From positions 62,001-126,000 of the forward strand of contig JAUYGY010000019.1 of the NCBI GenBank assembly GCA_030690315.1: a stretch of DNA of 64,000 bases, in the 5' to 3' direction. The position numbers and the translations under genes were made by a program. The notes beneath the pieces were generated by a model. It did no database searches. It was not told where the DNA came from and was given only the letters and a program-made list of their open reading frames with translations. This DNA is from Aequorivita sp. (GTDB lineage Bacteria; Bacteroidota; Bacteroidia; Flavobacteriales; Flavobacteriaceae). Below, piece after piece: positions 17,274-26,193 of the stretch (positions are counted from its first letter, which is position 1; every line of letters begins with the position of its first letter).

Positions 17274-17879
17274 ATGAAAAAATGGTTACCCATTATTATT
17301 ATCCTAGGCATTATACTTCTTATCGGCGCCTATATGGCCAGCCTAAACAATAAATTGGTCGTGCTGGACCAAAATGCCACGGCTCAATGGGCGAATGTGG
17401 AAAGTTCCTATCAACGCCGTGCAGATCTTATTCCTAATATTGTTAGCACCGCAAAAGGATATGCTGAATTTGAACAGGAAACCTTGATTGCCGTTACGGA
17501 AGCAAGAAGCAAAGCAACCTCAATTACTGTAGATCCTACAAACATTACGCCTGAACAATTAGCTCAATACCAAGAGGCCCAAGCAGGCGTTAGCTCTGCC
17601 CTTTCGCGTTTGTTGGCTGTTTTTGAAAGATATCCAGATTTAAAGGCGAATGAAAATTTCAAGGAATTGATTAATGAACTTGAACGCACCGAAAACCGCA
17701 TAAATGTTGAAAGAAATAGATTTAATGATTCTGCCAGAGAATTGAATACCAAATTAAATCAATTCCCAACAAAACTTTTCGCAGGCATTTTGGGCTTCCA
17801 CGAAAAAGCATATTTCAAAGCCGATGCAGGCAGCGAGAACGCTCCAAAAGTGGATTTTGACTTCGGAAAAGATAAGTAA
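17274..17879 (+). CDS. lemA: LemA family protein
   Basis: 201 residues. An N-terminal signal-anchor helix (about 5-22, LPIIIILGIILLIGAYMA) is followed by the LemA helical bundle with NATAQWANVESSYQRRADLIPN, the most conserved stretch of the family. LemA proteins are membrane-anchored with an exported helical domain. Function is not settled; they are repeatedly found beside TPM-domain proteins, as here, where two follow immediately. Complete and normal in length. Confidence 0.95.
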   Translation: MKKWLPIIIILGIILLIGAYMASLNNKLVVLDQNATAQWANVESSYQRRADLIPNIVSTAKGYAEFEQETLIAVTEARSKATSITVDPTNITPEQLAQYQEAQAGVSSALSRLLAVFERYPDLKANENFKELINELERTENRINVERNRFNDSARELNTKLNQFPTKLFAGILGFHEKAYFKADAGSENAPKVDFDFGKDK

Positions 17880-17882
17880 ATA

Positions 17883-17970
17883 TTAGGACGTAAGACTTTA
17901 GGACGTAAGACATAAGACTTTTGATTTTTTGAAAAGTTGTCCTAAGTCCTAAGTCCTACCGTCTTAAGTC
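17883..17970. repeat. Heptad stem-loop (GTAAGAC / GTCCTAA type)
   Basis: Left arm 17883-17918 is built of TTAGGAC and GTAAGAC units. A 20-bp loop separates it from the right arm 17939-17970 of GTCCTAA, GTCCTAA, GTCCTAC, CGTCTTAA. The arms are complementary. It fills the gap between lemA and the first TPM gene. Confidence 0.85.
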
Positions 17971-17982
17971 AATAAAAAAAAT

Positions 17983-18444
17983 ATGTCGAAAGTTGAAAAA
18001 TTTCTAACTTCGGAAGATGAGGCCGCTATAATCGAGGCCATTCGCATTGCTGAAAAAAATACTTCCGGAGAAATTCGGGTGCATTTGGAGGCAAAATCTA
18101 TTTCCGCTGAAGAACCCAATGAGCACATTGACGCCTTTGACCGTGCTGCCGAAGTTTTTGATATGCTGAACATGCACAATACTGCAGACAACAACGGCGT
18201 GCTCATTTATGTAGCTGTAAATGATCGGACTCTTGTGATAATGGGCGACAAAGGCATCAACGATATTGTGGGGCAGAATTTTTGGGAAAGCACGAAAGAT
18301 ATTATCATCAATCATTTCAAAAATGACGATATGAAACAAGGCTTGGTGGAAGGAATCTTAAAAGCCGGCGAACAGTTGAAAATACATTTCCCATTCAAAA
18401 AAGACGACAAAAACGAACTTCCGAATGATATTTCGGCAGGTTAA
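17983..18444 (+). CDS. TPM domain protein (TPM_phosphatase/YgcG-like), short form
   Basis: 153 residues, with the TPM fold: SEDEAAIIEAIRIAEKNTSGEIRVHLE at the start, NGVLIYVAVNDRTLVIMGDKGI in the centre, and the FKNDDMKQGLVEGILKAGEQL helix at the end. It lacks a signal peptide and membrane helix, so it is presumably cytosolic, in contrast to the next gene. TPM domains include thylakoid acid phosphatase and PSII repair factors; bacterial roles are uncertain. The lemA-TPM-TPM order is common in Bacteroidota. Confidence 0.88.
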   Translation: MSKVEKFLTSEDEAAIIEAIRIAEKNTSGEIRVHLEAKSISAEEPNEHIDAFDRAAEVFDMLNMHNTADNNGVLIYVAVNDRTLVIMGDKGINDIVGQNFWESTKDIIINHFKNDDMKQGLVEGILKAGEQLKIHFPFKKDDKNELPNDISAG

Positions 18445-18452
18445 TTTTAAGT

Positions 18453-18482
18453 AATCAGTTGGCAGTTGCAGTCGGCAGTAAT
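18453..18482. repeat. Short heptad array (CAGTTGG type)
   Basis: CAGTTGG, CAGTTG, CAGTCGG and CAGTAAT occupy most of the 46 bp between the two TPM genes. Only one arm is visible. Confidence 0.65.
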
Positions 18483-18490
18483 AAATTTTA

Positions 18491-19267
18491 ATGAAAAAAA
18501 TTCTATTAGTTTTAATTGCCATTTCATTTTTGTCCGAAAGTGTTTCGGCACAATATGAAATTCCGCCGATTCCTTCGGTACAGACTTCTCTTTATGATTA
18601 TGTAAACCTGCTTACTCCTTCACAGAAAACTGATTTGGAAAACAAATTGATCCGTTATGCAGATTCTACTTCCACACAAATTGTTTGCATTATTATTGGT
18701 TCTACCAACGGGGAAGACATTTCCATGCTCGGCGCGGAATGGGGCCAAAAATGGGGAATAGGCCAAAGCGGTGAAGACAACGGGATTGTAATAACGCTCG
18801 CAAAAGACGACCGAAAAGTTGACATAAACACAGGTTACGGTATTGAATATCGTATAACAGATTTAATGTCAGAGCGCATCATAAACCGAATAATGATTCC
18901 CGAATTTAAAAACGGAAATTATTATGAAGGGCTCGACAAAGGTAGCGATGCCATTTTTTCTGCGTTGAAAGGTGAATTCAAAGAAGACCGGGATTTCGGA
19001 AAAAAAGACAGCGGAAAGATTCCGTTTTTTATCATCTTCATTTTCATAATTATCATTATTGCTCTAATTCGCAAAGGAGGAAAAGGCGGGAAAGGCGGAA
19101 AAGGTAGTGGTGGCATAGGTTTGCTAGACATTTTAGTGCTCAGCAGCCTTGGTCGCGGCGGTTTTGGCGGTGGCGGCGGAAGCTTTGGAGGCGGTGGCGG
19201 TGGCGGCTTCGGCGGTGGTTTCGGTGGCGGCGGCTTCGGCGGCGGCGGGGCTAGTGGGGGTTGGTAA
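18491..19267 (+). CDS. TPM domain protein (YgcG family) with Gly-rich tail
   Basis: 258 residues. Signal peptide to about residue 20 (ending SVSAQ), periplasmic TPM domain (about 30-165, with CIIIGSTNGEDISMLGAEWG and KDDRKVDINTGYG), one transmembrane helix (about 178-194), then a Gly/Phe low-complexity tail with repeated FGGGG. This is the YgcG layout. The tail is probably disordered and cytoplasmic or membrane-proximal. It is the last clear member of the M23-merR-lemA-TPM-TPM group. Confidence 0.9.
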   Translation: MKKILLVLIAISFLSESVSAQYEIPPIPSVQTSLYDYVNLLTPSQKTDLENKLIRYADSTSTQIVCIIIGSTNGEDISMLGAEWGQKWGIGQSGEDNGIVITLAKDDRKVDINTGYGIEYRITDLMSERIINRIMIPEFKNGNYYEGLDKGSDAIFSALKGEFKEDRDFGKKDSGKIPFFIIFIFIIIIIALIRKGGKGGKGGKGSGGIGLLDILVLSSLGRGGFGGGGGSFGGGGGGGFGGGFGGGGFGGGGASGGW

Positions 19268-19271
19268 AAAA

Positions 19272-19300
19272 GTGGTCAGTGTTCAGTAGTCGGTGTTCAA
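19272..19300. repeat. Short heptad array (GTGTTCA type)
   Basis: Four exact 7-bp steps: GTGGTCA, GTGTTCA, GTAGTCG, GTGTTCA. It begins 4 bp after the preceding stop. No second arm is seen. Confidence 0.7.
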
Positions 19301-19321
19301 ATAAAATAACATCAATTTGGA

Positions 19322-20071
19322 ATGGAAAATTTTAAGGATAATTTTTCAAAACAATCGGACGTCTATCAAAGGTACAGACCTTCCTATCCAAAGAAACTAT
19401 TTGAATATTTAAGCAATCTGTCTAAAGCAAATGAATTGGCCTGGGATTGTGCTACAGGCAATGGACAATCAGCCATAGGTTTGGTGGATTATTTTGAAAA
19501 AGTGTTCGCGACTGATCCTAGCGGGCAGCAAATTTCTAATGCAGTTTCCCACCCAAAAATTATTTATCGAGTCGAAAAAGCTGAAAATAGCAGCTTGGAA
19601 AATAACTCCGTTGATTTAATTACTGTTGCACAAGCGTTGCATTGGTTTGATTTCGAAAAGTTTTATTCTGAAGTAAGAAGGGTTTTGAAGCCAAATGGAA
19701 TCATTGCAGTTTGGACTTACGGTTTGCCGAAAATTTCTTCAAAAATCGATCAATTAATTCTTCATTTTCACGACAATATTGTTGGTGAATTTTGGCAAAA
19801 AGAAAACCTATTGGTTTCCGAAGAATACAAAACAATCCCCTTTCCTTTCAGAGAAATAGAAACGCCTGCTTTTCAATTTCAAAGAGAAATTGCACCCGAA
19901 GATTTAAAAGGATTGTTTTTCAGTTGGTCTGCAACCCAAAGATATTTAGAGCAAAGCAGGAAAAATCCCGTTTTGGAAATTGAAAATGATTTACAAAAGC
20001 TTTGGAAAAAAGAAGAAGAAACCAAACTTGCTACATGGAATATTTTTCTGAAAGCTGGAATACTTGAATAA
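19322..20071 (+). CDS. Class I SAM-dependent methyltransferase (UbiE/Tam-like)
   Basis: 249 residues, with the Rossmann-type fold: motif I LAWDCATGNGQSAIGL (SAM binding, about 38-53), acidic loop ATDPSGQQI, VDLITVAQALHWFD (motif III-like) and VLKPNGIIAVWTYG (motif IV/post). The opening KDNFSKQSDVYQRYRPSYP is typical of the Methyltransf_11/25 family related to trans-aconitate methyltransferase. The substrate cannot be predicted. It is a single gene converging on der, with 5 bp between the stops. Confidence 0.92.
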   Translation: MENFKDNFSKQSDVYQRYRPSYPKKLFEYLSNLSKANELAWDCATGNGQSAIGLVDYFEKVFATDPSGQQISNAVSHPKIIYRVEKAENSSLENNSVDLITVAQALHWFDFEKFYSEVRRVLKPNGIIAVWTYGLPKISSKIDQLILHFHDNIVGEFWQKENLLVSEEYKTIPFPFREIETPAFQFQREIAPEDLKGLFFSWSATQRYLEQSRKNPVLEIENDLQKLWKKEEETKLATWNIFLKAGILE

Positions 20072-20076
20072 TAAAT

Positions 20077-21381
20077 TTACTTTTTCCTAAAATAAACCGT
20101 AATCGGAACCCCTGTAAAATCAAAGTTTTCTCGCAATTTATTTTCAATGAAACGTTTGTACGGATCCTTTACATATTGCGGTAAATTACAGAAAAACGCA
20201 AAACTTGGGTACGGCGTTGGCAATTGGGTACAGAATTTTATTTTTACGTATTTTGCCTTGTAAGCCGGTGGTGGATATGCCTGGATTATTGGAAGCATCA
20301 CGTCGTTCAACTCACTGGTTTTAACTTTTTTGCTTCGGTTTTGGTAAACTTCAACCGCGGTTTCAATCGCTTTATAAATACGTTGTTTTGTTAATACCGA
20401 AACAAACACAATTGGCACGTCCACAAAAGGTTCGCATTGCTGACGGATGTATTTTTCATAATCCTTCACGCTGCTGGTATCTTTGTCTTCCACCAAATCC
20501 CATTTGTTGGCAATAATTACAATCCCTTTGTTGTTGCGCTGTGCAAGCCAGAAAATGTTTTCAACCTGCCCGTCAAAACCGCGGGTAGCGTCAAAAATAA
20601 GGATGATAACATCGCAATGCTCAATGGCGCGAACGCTTCGCATTACCGAATAAAATTCAAGATCTTCCTTTACTTTACTTTTTTTCCGAATCCCGGCGGT
20701 ATCAACCAAGTTGAACTCAAACCCGAAACGGTCATACTTTGTATCTATACTATCGCGCGTTGTTCCTGCAATGTCCGTAACAATATATCTGTCTTTCCCG
20801 ATCAATGCGTTGATAAAGGAAGATTTTCCGGCATTCGGGCGGCCAACTACGGCAAAACGCGGCAATTCGCTATTGTCTTCTTCTTCGCGATCGGGTAATG
20901 CTTTTACCAAATCGTCCAGCAATTCACCCGTGCCGCTACCGTTTATACTTGAAAGATTGTATTGATTTTCGAATCCTAAGGAATAAAACTCCAAAGCGTC
21001 GTTCACTCGCGAAGCCGCATCCACTTTATTGATTGCCAAAAATATAGGTTTTTTTGAACGGCGAAGCATTTTTGCAACGTCCTGGTCCATTCCGGTAACA
21101 CCGCTTTCAACGTCAACCATAAAAATGATTACATCGGCTTCATCAATTGCAAGTTCTACCTGTTTGTCAATTTCTGCTTCAAAAATATCGTCGCTTCCCT
21201 TCACATAACCTCCAGTGTCTATCAACGAAAATTCCTTTCCGTTCCAATCACTTTTCCCATAATGGCGATCGCGGGTAACGCCGCTCACCGCATCAACAAT
21301 GGCTTCCCTGCGCTGAATAAGTCTATTGAAAAAAGTGGATTTCCCCACATTCGGTCTTCCTACGACGGCAACAATGCTCAT
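20077..21381 (-). CDS. der: Ribosome biogenesis GTPase Der (EngA)
   Basis: 434 residues from [11 protein letters not shown]; seven extra open codons upstream are not used by homologues. Two tandem GTPase domains: GRPNVGKST (about 8-16) with NKVD and DTGG, and GRPNAGKSS (about 180-188) with DTAG and NKWD, followed by the C-terminal KH-like domain. Der is needed for 50S subunit assembly. The other KH-type GTPase, era, lies only 0.9 kb further on in the same direction, separated by an unknown membrane protein gene on the opposite strand. Confidence 0.98.
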   Translation of the reverse strand: MSIVAVVGRPNVGKSTFFNRLIQRREAIVDAVSGVTRDRHYGKSDWNGKEFSLIDTGGYVKGSDDIFEAEIDKQVELAIDEADVIIFMVDVESGVTGMDQDVAKMLRRSKKPIFLAINKVDAASRVNDALEFYSLGFENQYNLSSINGSGTGELLDDLVKALPDREEEDNSELPRFAVVGRPNAGKSSFINALIGKDRYIVTDIAGTTRDSIDTKYDRFGFEFNLVDTAGIRKKSKVKEDLEFYSVMRSVRAIEHCDVIILIFDATRGFDGQVENIFWLAQRNNKGIVIIANKWDLVEDKDTSSVKDYEKYIRQQCEPFVDVPIVFVSVLTKQRIYKAIETAVEVYQNRSKKVKTSELNDVMLPIIQAYPPPAYKAKYVKIKFCTQLPTPYPSFAFFCNLPQYVKDPYKRFIENKLRENFDFTGVPITVYFRKK

Positions 21382-21465
21382 AATCTTAATTTTAGGGTGC
21401 AAAAATAGCTTTTAGTTGGCAGAAAAAATACTATTTTAACTGCTTTAAAAATAAAAAGGTAAAGA

Positions 21466-21954
21466 ATGCTTTCGAATGAAATAGTATTGCGGCCACGTTT
21501 TGAAATGCAACTGGAACAGCCGTGCTCCCAATTGGTTGCGAAGTTTTCGGAAGTAAAAATAACGCAAAACAAATTTATTGTTTCTTGCGTTGACGATCAT
21601 ATTTTTATAAAACTTCCGAATAAAGAGCAGCATTTTTGGTCGCCGCAGTTGCATTTGGAACTATCGGAAACTTCAAAAACTAAATGTTTGCTACAAGGTT
21701 TTTTTGGACCGAATCCCACTGTTTGGACTATGTTTATATTTCTACACGTTGGTGTGGGAATACTTTTTATGGTGAATGCTACTTGGCTGTATTCCAATTA
21801 CAATTTAGGCAACTCTATAAATCTTCAAATTGGAATTGCGGTTGGTTTGGTTTTAGCATGGATTCTTCTCTATTTTGCAGGTGCAATGGGCAAAAAGAAA
21901 GGCAAACCTGATATGCAGGAACTTTATAATTTTATGCTGGAAACAATTTCTTAA
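21466..21954 (+). CDS. Two-helix membrane protein of unknown function
   Basis: 162 residues. A soluble, mixed alpha/beta N-terminal part (1-80) resembles a small START/SRPBCC-like beta segment, with VSCVDDHIFIKLPNKEQHFW. Two transmembrane helices follow (about 87-106 and 121-142) and a basic GKKKGKPD tail. Homologues are present in many flavobacteria between or near der and era (my recollection); databases often mislabel them as GTP-binding by neighbourhood. There is no GTPase motif in it. Confidence 0.8.
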   Translation: MLSNEIVLRPRFEMQLEQPCSQLVAKFSEVKITQNKFIVSCVDDHIFIKLPNKEQHFWSPQLHLELSETSKTKCLLQGFFGPNPTVWTMFIFLHVGVGILFMVNATWLYSNYNLGNSINLQIGIAVGLVLAWILLYFAGAMGKKKGKPDMQELYNFMLETIS

Positions 21955-22276
21955 AAATTCCAAAAAAAAATCCCAAATTCCAAAGCAATCTTATTATTTT
22001 GGATTTGTGGTCAGTATTGTCAGGGAAAAGAGATAAGATCGCTGCGCTGAAAGAACAAAGAATAAAGACTAAATCGTAAATCATTGAAAACTGAATCCAT
22101 AAAAATTACAATTAGGTTGAAATATGAATTTTCAGTTTTGTTTTTAAATAAATGAAAAGGAAGGTCCTTAATTAAAAAAATTGCAGAATGCCCTTATTGA
22201 TTTGACTTAAATGAATTCATTTAAATTTTAATCGGACAACAATGATTTGTGATTTGTGATTTGTGATTTGTGATTT
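21953..22276. repeat. Gap between the membrane protein and era, with two repeat types
   Basis: At 21953-22010, ATTCCAA-type heptads face TTTTGGATTTGTGG, a loose stem. At 22207-22224 is the perfect palindrome TTAAATGAATTCATTTAA. At 22234-22276, GGACAACAA is followed by four TGATTTG units and runs into the era stop. GGACAACAA recurs at both ends of the repeat region near 61.1-61.3 kb. I see no gene in this gap. Confidence 0.65.
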
Positions 22277-23164
22277 TTACTTCTGGTTATAACCGAATCT
22301 GCGCAGCTGCTTTTCATCACTGCGCCAATTTTTGTTCACCTTTACATAAAGCTCGATATGGATCTGTTTTCCGAAGAATTTTTGCAAATCTTTCCGCGCT
22401 TCGGTTCCCACCCTTTTTAATGCAGAACCTTTGTGGCCAATAATGATTCCCTTTTGCGTTTCGCGTTCCACCATAATCACGCTGCGGATACGGATGATGG
22501 TTTCGTCCTCAAAAAATTCCTCGGTATCAATTTCAACGGAATAAGGAATTTCCTTTTTGTAATGAATCAATATTTTTTCGCGAATAGCTTCGTTTACGAA
22601 AAAGCGCTCGGGTTTATCGGTAAGTTGATCTTTCGGATAAAACGGCGGCGATACGGGTAGAAGTTCAATTATTCGATTGAAAACTTCGGAAACCCCAAAA
22701 TTTTGAAGCGCCGAAATTGCGAAAATTTCAGCATTCGGAACTTTTTCCTGCCAGAGTTTGAGCGCTTCGGCAAGCAATTCCTCATTGCCTACGTCAATTT
22801 TATTTATAAGAAGCAATACCGGAATTTTGGCATTGGTAATTTTGTTGAAAAATGCTTCGTCTTTCAATTCCTTTTCGCCCAATTCAACCAAATACAGCAA
22901 AATATCGGCATCATCAAAAGCAGATTTCACGAAATCCATCATACTTTCCTGCAACTGATAGGCAGGTTTAATGATTCCCGGCGTATCGCTCAGCAAAACC
23001 TGAAAATCATCGCCATTCACAATCCCCAAGATACGGTGGCGGGTGGTCTGTGCTTTGGAAGTGATAATTGACAACCGCTCGCCCACAAAAGCGTTCATCA
23101 GCGTACTTTTGCCCACGTTCGGGTTTCCAATAATGTTTACGAATCCTGCTTTATGTTCTATCAT
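22277..23164 (-). CDS. era: GTPase Era
   Basis: 295 residues. The G domain has GNPNVGKST (residues 13-21), DTPG (about 60-63) and NKID (near 121), then a C-terminal KH domain with IIGHKGSALKRVGTEARKDL. Era binds the 3' end of 16S rRNA and checks 30S maturation. Length and motifs are standard. It lies upstream of der on the same strand. Confidence 0.98.
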   Translation of the reverse strand: MIEHKAGFVNIIGNPNVGKSTLMNAFVGERLSIITSKAQTTRHRILGIVNGDDFQVLLSDTPGIIKPAYQLQESMMDFVKSAFDDADILLYLVELGEKELKDEAFFNKITNAKIPVLLLINKIDVGNEELLAEALKLWQEKVPNAEIFAISALQNFGVSEVFNRIIELLPVSPPFYPKDQLTDKPERFFVNEAIREKILIHYKKEIPYSVEIDTEEFFEDETIIRIRSVIMVERETQKGIIIGHKGSALKRVGTEARKDLQKFFGKQIHIELYVKVNKNWRSDEKQLRRFGYNQK

Positions 23165-23264
23165 TTCTGTGGAATTGGTTCTGCAAATTTAAAGCTTAAA
23201 TCCCGAAACATTGGATTTGCTTCAATTTTAAAACTTTCAGCATTGAAATCCTTACTTTTGTGGA

Positions 23265-23435
23265 ATGCTTTTTCCAAAGAAAAATATAGCGCTTGAAGAA
23301 GGCGATTATTATATAACTCCCGAAGGCTACAAGTGTTTTACGGAGCAATATCACTTAAAACGGGGCTATTGTTGCGAAAGCGGATGCCGGCATTGCCCGT
23401 ACGGTTTTGATAAAAAAACTGGGAAACACAAATAA
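23265..23435 (+). CDS. Small Cys-rich protein (DUF5522 family)
   Basis: 56 residues from ATG at 23265 to TAA at 23433. The C-terminal half carries RGYCCESGCRHCPYGFD, a C-C-x3-C-x2-C arrangement that looks like a metal- or Fe-S-binding knuckle and is characteristic of DUF5522. Function is unknown. It is divergent from era. TACTTTTG lies at 23253-23260, only 5 bp before the ATG, so if this is the -7 element the transcript would be nearly leaderless. No good -33 TTG is present at the expected distance. Confidence 0.85.
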   Translation: MLFPKKNIALEEGDYYITPEGYKCFTEQYHLKRGYCCESGCRHCPYGFDKKTGKHK

Positions 23436-23440
23436 ATTAA

Positions 23441-23500
23441 CTCTGTGAACTTTGTGTCTTTGTGGTAAATACACATCACAAAGACACAGAGAACACAAAG
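23441..23500. repeat. Stem-loop of CACAAAGA units upstream of hutU
   Basis: Left arm 23441-23464 (CTCTGTG, AACTTTGTG, TCTTTGTG) and right arm 23477-23500 (CACAAAGA, CACAGAGAA, CACAAAG) are complementary around a 12-bp loop. It ends 13 bp before the hutU start. Confidence 0.8.
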
Positions 23501-23513
23501 AAATATTTTAAAA

Positions 23514-25523
23514 ATGACTTTTAAAGAACAAATAAAACAAGGCATTCCTGAAATTCTTCCAGAAAAGAAAACTTACGACCCTTCTATAAACCACGCTCCA
23601 AAGCGAAAAGATATTCTTTCAAAAGAAGAAAAGGAACTGGCGCTTCGCAATGCGCTTCGGTATTTTGAGCCTAAACACCACGCCACGCTCCTACCCGAAT
23701 TTCGCGAAGAACTTGAAAAATATGGCCGCATTTATATGTACCGTTTCCGTCCCGATTACAGAATTTATGCACGGCCTATTGAGGAATATCCCGGGAAATG
23801 TGAGCAAGCAAAAGCAATTATGCTAATGATCCAAAACAACTTGGATTATGCCGTAGCGCAGCATCCGCACGAGTTGATTACTTACGGTGGAAATGGGGCG
23901 GTTTTTCAAAACTGGGCGCAGTATCTTTTGGTGATGAAATATCTTTCGGAAATGACCGATGCGCAAACTTTGGCAGTATATTCTGGGCATCCAATGGGTT
24001 TATTTCCTTCCCATAAAGATGCACCGCGAGTGGTTGTTACAAATGGAATGATGATTCCGAATTATTCAAAACCGGATGATTGGGAAAAATTCAACGCACT
24101 CGGCGTAACGCAATACGGCCAAATGACGGCGGGAAGCTATATGTACATTGGCCCGCAGGGAATTGTGCACGGAACCACAATTACGGTTCTGAACGGTTTC
24201 AGGAAAATTAAAAAAGAACCAAACGGTGGTTTGTTTGTAACCTCAGGCCTCGGCGGAATGAGCGGTGCACAACCCAAAGCTGGAAATATCGCGGGCTGCG
24301 TTACGATCTGCGCCGAAGTAAATAAAAAAGCAACCGAAACAAGGCACAGCCAAGGTTGGGTTGATGAAGTTATTTCGGATCTTGATGCACTTTCAAAACG
24401 AGTGAAAGAAGCAATGGCGAATAAAGAAATCGTTTCCATCGCTTATGACGGAAATGTTGTTGACGTTTGGGAAAAATTCGCGGAAGATAATATTCATATT
24501 GATTTGGGAAGCGATCAAACCTCGCTCCACAATCCGTGGGCCGGTGGTTATTACCCCGCTGGATTGAGCTATGAAGAAGCCAACGAAATGATGGCGAGCA
24601 ATCCCGAACAATTCAAAAAGGAAGTTCAGAAAAGTTTGCGACGACAAGTTGAAGCTATCAATAAACACACTGCAAATGGCACCTACTTTTTCGATTACGG
24701 AAATGCTTTTCTCTTGGAGGCATCGCGTGCGGGTGCAGAGGTTATGAATGATAAAAAAGTGTCCGGTCAAGCGGAGTCGAGACCTCAATCTGAATTCAGA
24801 TATCCTTCCTATGTGCAGGATATTATGGGGCCCATGTGTTTCGATTACGGTTTTGGTCCTTTCCGTTGGGTTTGTGCTTCAGGAAAACCGGAAGATCTTC
24901 AAAAAACGGACGAAATATCTTGTATGGTATTAGAAGAATTGATGAAAAATTCGCCAAAGGAAATCCGGCAACAAATGCAGGATAACATTACGTGGATAAA
25001 AGGGGCGCAGGAAAATAAATTGGTAGTGGGCTCACAGGCGCGTATTCTTTATGCAGATTCTGACGGGCGGGTGCAGATTGCTTCGGCTTTCAACAAGGCG
25101 ATTTCAGAAGGGAAAATTGGTCCGATAATTTTAGGCCGCGACCATCACGACGTTTCGGGAACAGATTCGCCCTATCGTGAAACTTCCAATATTTATGACG
25201 GCAGCAGGTTTACGGCAGATATGGCAATCCAAAACGTTATTGGCGATAGCTTCCGCGGCGCTTCATGGGTAAGCATCCACAACGGCGGTGGCGTAGGCTG
25301 GGGCGAGGTTATAAACGGCGGTTTCGGAATGGTTCTTGATGGTAGTGAAGATGCACAAAGACGCTTAGAAAATATGCTTTTCTGGGATGTAAATAATGGA
25401 ATTGCACGGCGCAGTTGGGCACGAAATGAAGAAGCTGTTTTCGCAATAAAACGCGCGATGGAAAACAATCCGCAATTAAAAGTTACACTTCCAAATTTTG
25501 TTGACGACAAACTTTTCAAATAA
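23514..25523 (+). CDS. hutU: Urocanate hydratase
   Basis: Converts urocanate to imidazolone propionate in histidine breakdown, using tightly bound NAD. 669 residues, the long Bacteroidota type. Conserved blocks are TYGGNGAVFQNWAQY (NAD-binding start), SGLGGMSGAQPKAG, and the C-terminal ILGRDHHDVSGTDSP with NGGGVGWGEVINGGFG. No other hut genes are in the window. Near residues 416-424 the peptide VSGQAESRP is encoded by a dispersed repeat (24761-24784) in front of the conserved FRYPSYVQDIMGP block; relatives normally have a shorter link here. The frame is kept and all conserved blocks are present, so it is probably functional. Confidence 0.95.
   Translation: MTFKEQIKQGIPEILPEKKTYDPSINHAPKRKDILSKEEKELALRNALRYFEPKHHATLLPEFREELEKYGRIYMYRFRPDYRIYARPIEEYPGKCEQAKAIMLMIQNNLDYAVAQHPHELITYGGNGAVFQNWAQYLLVMKYLSEMTDAQTLAVYSGHPMGLFPSHKDAPRVVVTNGMMIPNYSKPDDWEKFNALGVTQYGQMTAGSYMYIGPQGIVHGTTITVLNGFRKIKKEPNGGLFVTSGLGGMSGAQPKAGNIAGCVTICAEVNKKATETRHSQGWVDEVISDLDALSKRVKEAMANKEIVSIAYDGNVVDVWEKFAEDNIHIDLGSDQTSLHNPWAGGYYPAGLSYEEANEMMASNPEQFKKEVQKSLRRQVEAINKHTANGTYFFDYGNAFLLEASRAGAEVMNDKKVSGQAESRPQSEFRYPSYVQDIMGPMCFDYGFGPFRWVCASGKPEDLQKTDEISCMVLEELMKNSPKEIRQQMQDNITWIKGAQENKLVVGSQARILYADSDGRVQIASAFNKAISEGKIGPIILGRDHHDVSGTDSPYRETSNIYDGSRFTADMAIQNVIGDSFRGASWVSIHNGGGVGWGEVINGGFGMVLDGSEDAQRRLENMLFWDVNNGIARRSWARNEEAVFAIKRAMENNPQLKVTLPNFVDDKLFK
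24761..24784. repeat. GCGGAGTCGA repeat inside hutU
   Basis: GTCCGGTCAAGCGGAGTCGA plus GACC matches the reverse complement of the intergenic copy at 55427-55450 with four differences in 24, and shares its core with copies in the GSCFA and E1 genes. Its 24 bp keep the frame. Confidence 0.75.
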
Positions 25524-25592
25524 ATTTCTTTAACTTTAAAAGGAAAACCACAAATGAGAAAATCATTTGTTTCAACTTAAAAAAATTGATTT

Positions 25593-26132
25593 ATGAAAGC
25601 ACTAAAATTTTTACCTCTGTTCTTGCTTTTTGTTTTCGCTTCCTGCTCCACCGTTCGCGTGGCAACAGATTTCGACAAAGAAGCTAATTTTACTCAGTAC
25701 AATTCCTTCGCTTTTTTTAAACCAGGAATTGATAAAGCTGAAATAAGCGACCTCGACAAAAAACGCATTCTCCGCGCCATTGAAGAAAATCTTACCATTA
25801 AAGGAATGTCAAAATCAGAAACGCCAGATTTGCTAGTTAGCATTTTCACCAAAGAACGCGAGCGCGTTGATGTTTACAACAACAGTTTCGGGTACGGCTG
25901 GGGCTGGAATCCTTGGTATTACGGTAGTTATTATGGAGGAAGCAATGTTTCCCGTTCAACCGAAGGCACGCTTTATATTGATTTGATCGATGCGAAAACA
26001 AACAATTTGGTTTGGCAGGGTATGGGAAGCGCAGATTTGGTGACATATGATATGGAACGAAAGGAAGAACGCATTCGTGAAATTGTGATGAAAATTCTAG
26101 CGGAATACCCACCGGGAGCCCTGAAGAAGTAA
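25593..26132 (+). CDS. DUF4136 lipoprotein
   Basis: 179 residues. Lipoprotein signal with FASCS (Cys near residue 18). The DUF4136 domain begins VRVATDFDKEANFTQYNSFAF and ends with TLYIDLIDAKTNNLVWQGMGSADL and a helix. A Trp/Tyr/Gly-rich insert, YGWGWNPWYYGSYYGG, lies in the middle, as in many family members. Likely attached to the outer membrane. Function not known. Confidence 0.92.
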   Translation: MKALKFLPLFLLFVFASCSTVRVATDFDKEANFTQYNSFAFFKPGIDKAEISDLDKKRILRAIEENLTIKGMSKSETPDLLVSIFTKERERVDVYNNSFGYGWGWNPWYYGSYYGGSNVSRSTEGTLYIDLIDAKTNNLVWQGMGSADLVTYDMERKEERIREIVMKILAEYPPGALKK

Positions 26133-26193
26133 ACTTGAAAAGTTTCTATATCGATGGTTTTTGCTATAAAAAAATCAACTTTAAAATCCTACA

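Noticed and set aside
16930..19267. Dedicated stress or envelope operon formed by merR-lemA-TPM-TPM
   Set aside because: The gene order is common in the phylum and nothing in the sequence reveals the regulator's target, so no system-level claim is made.
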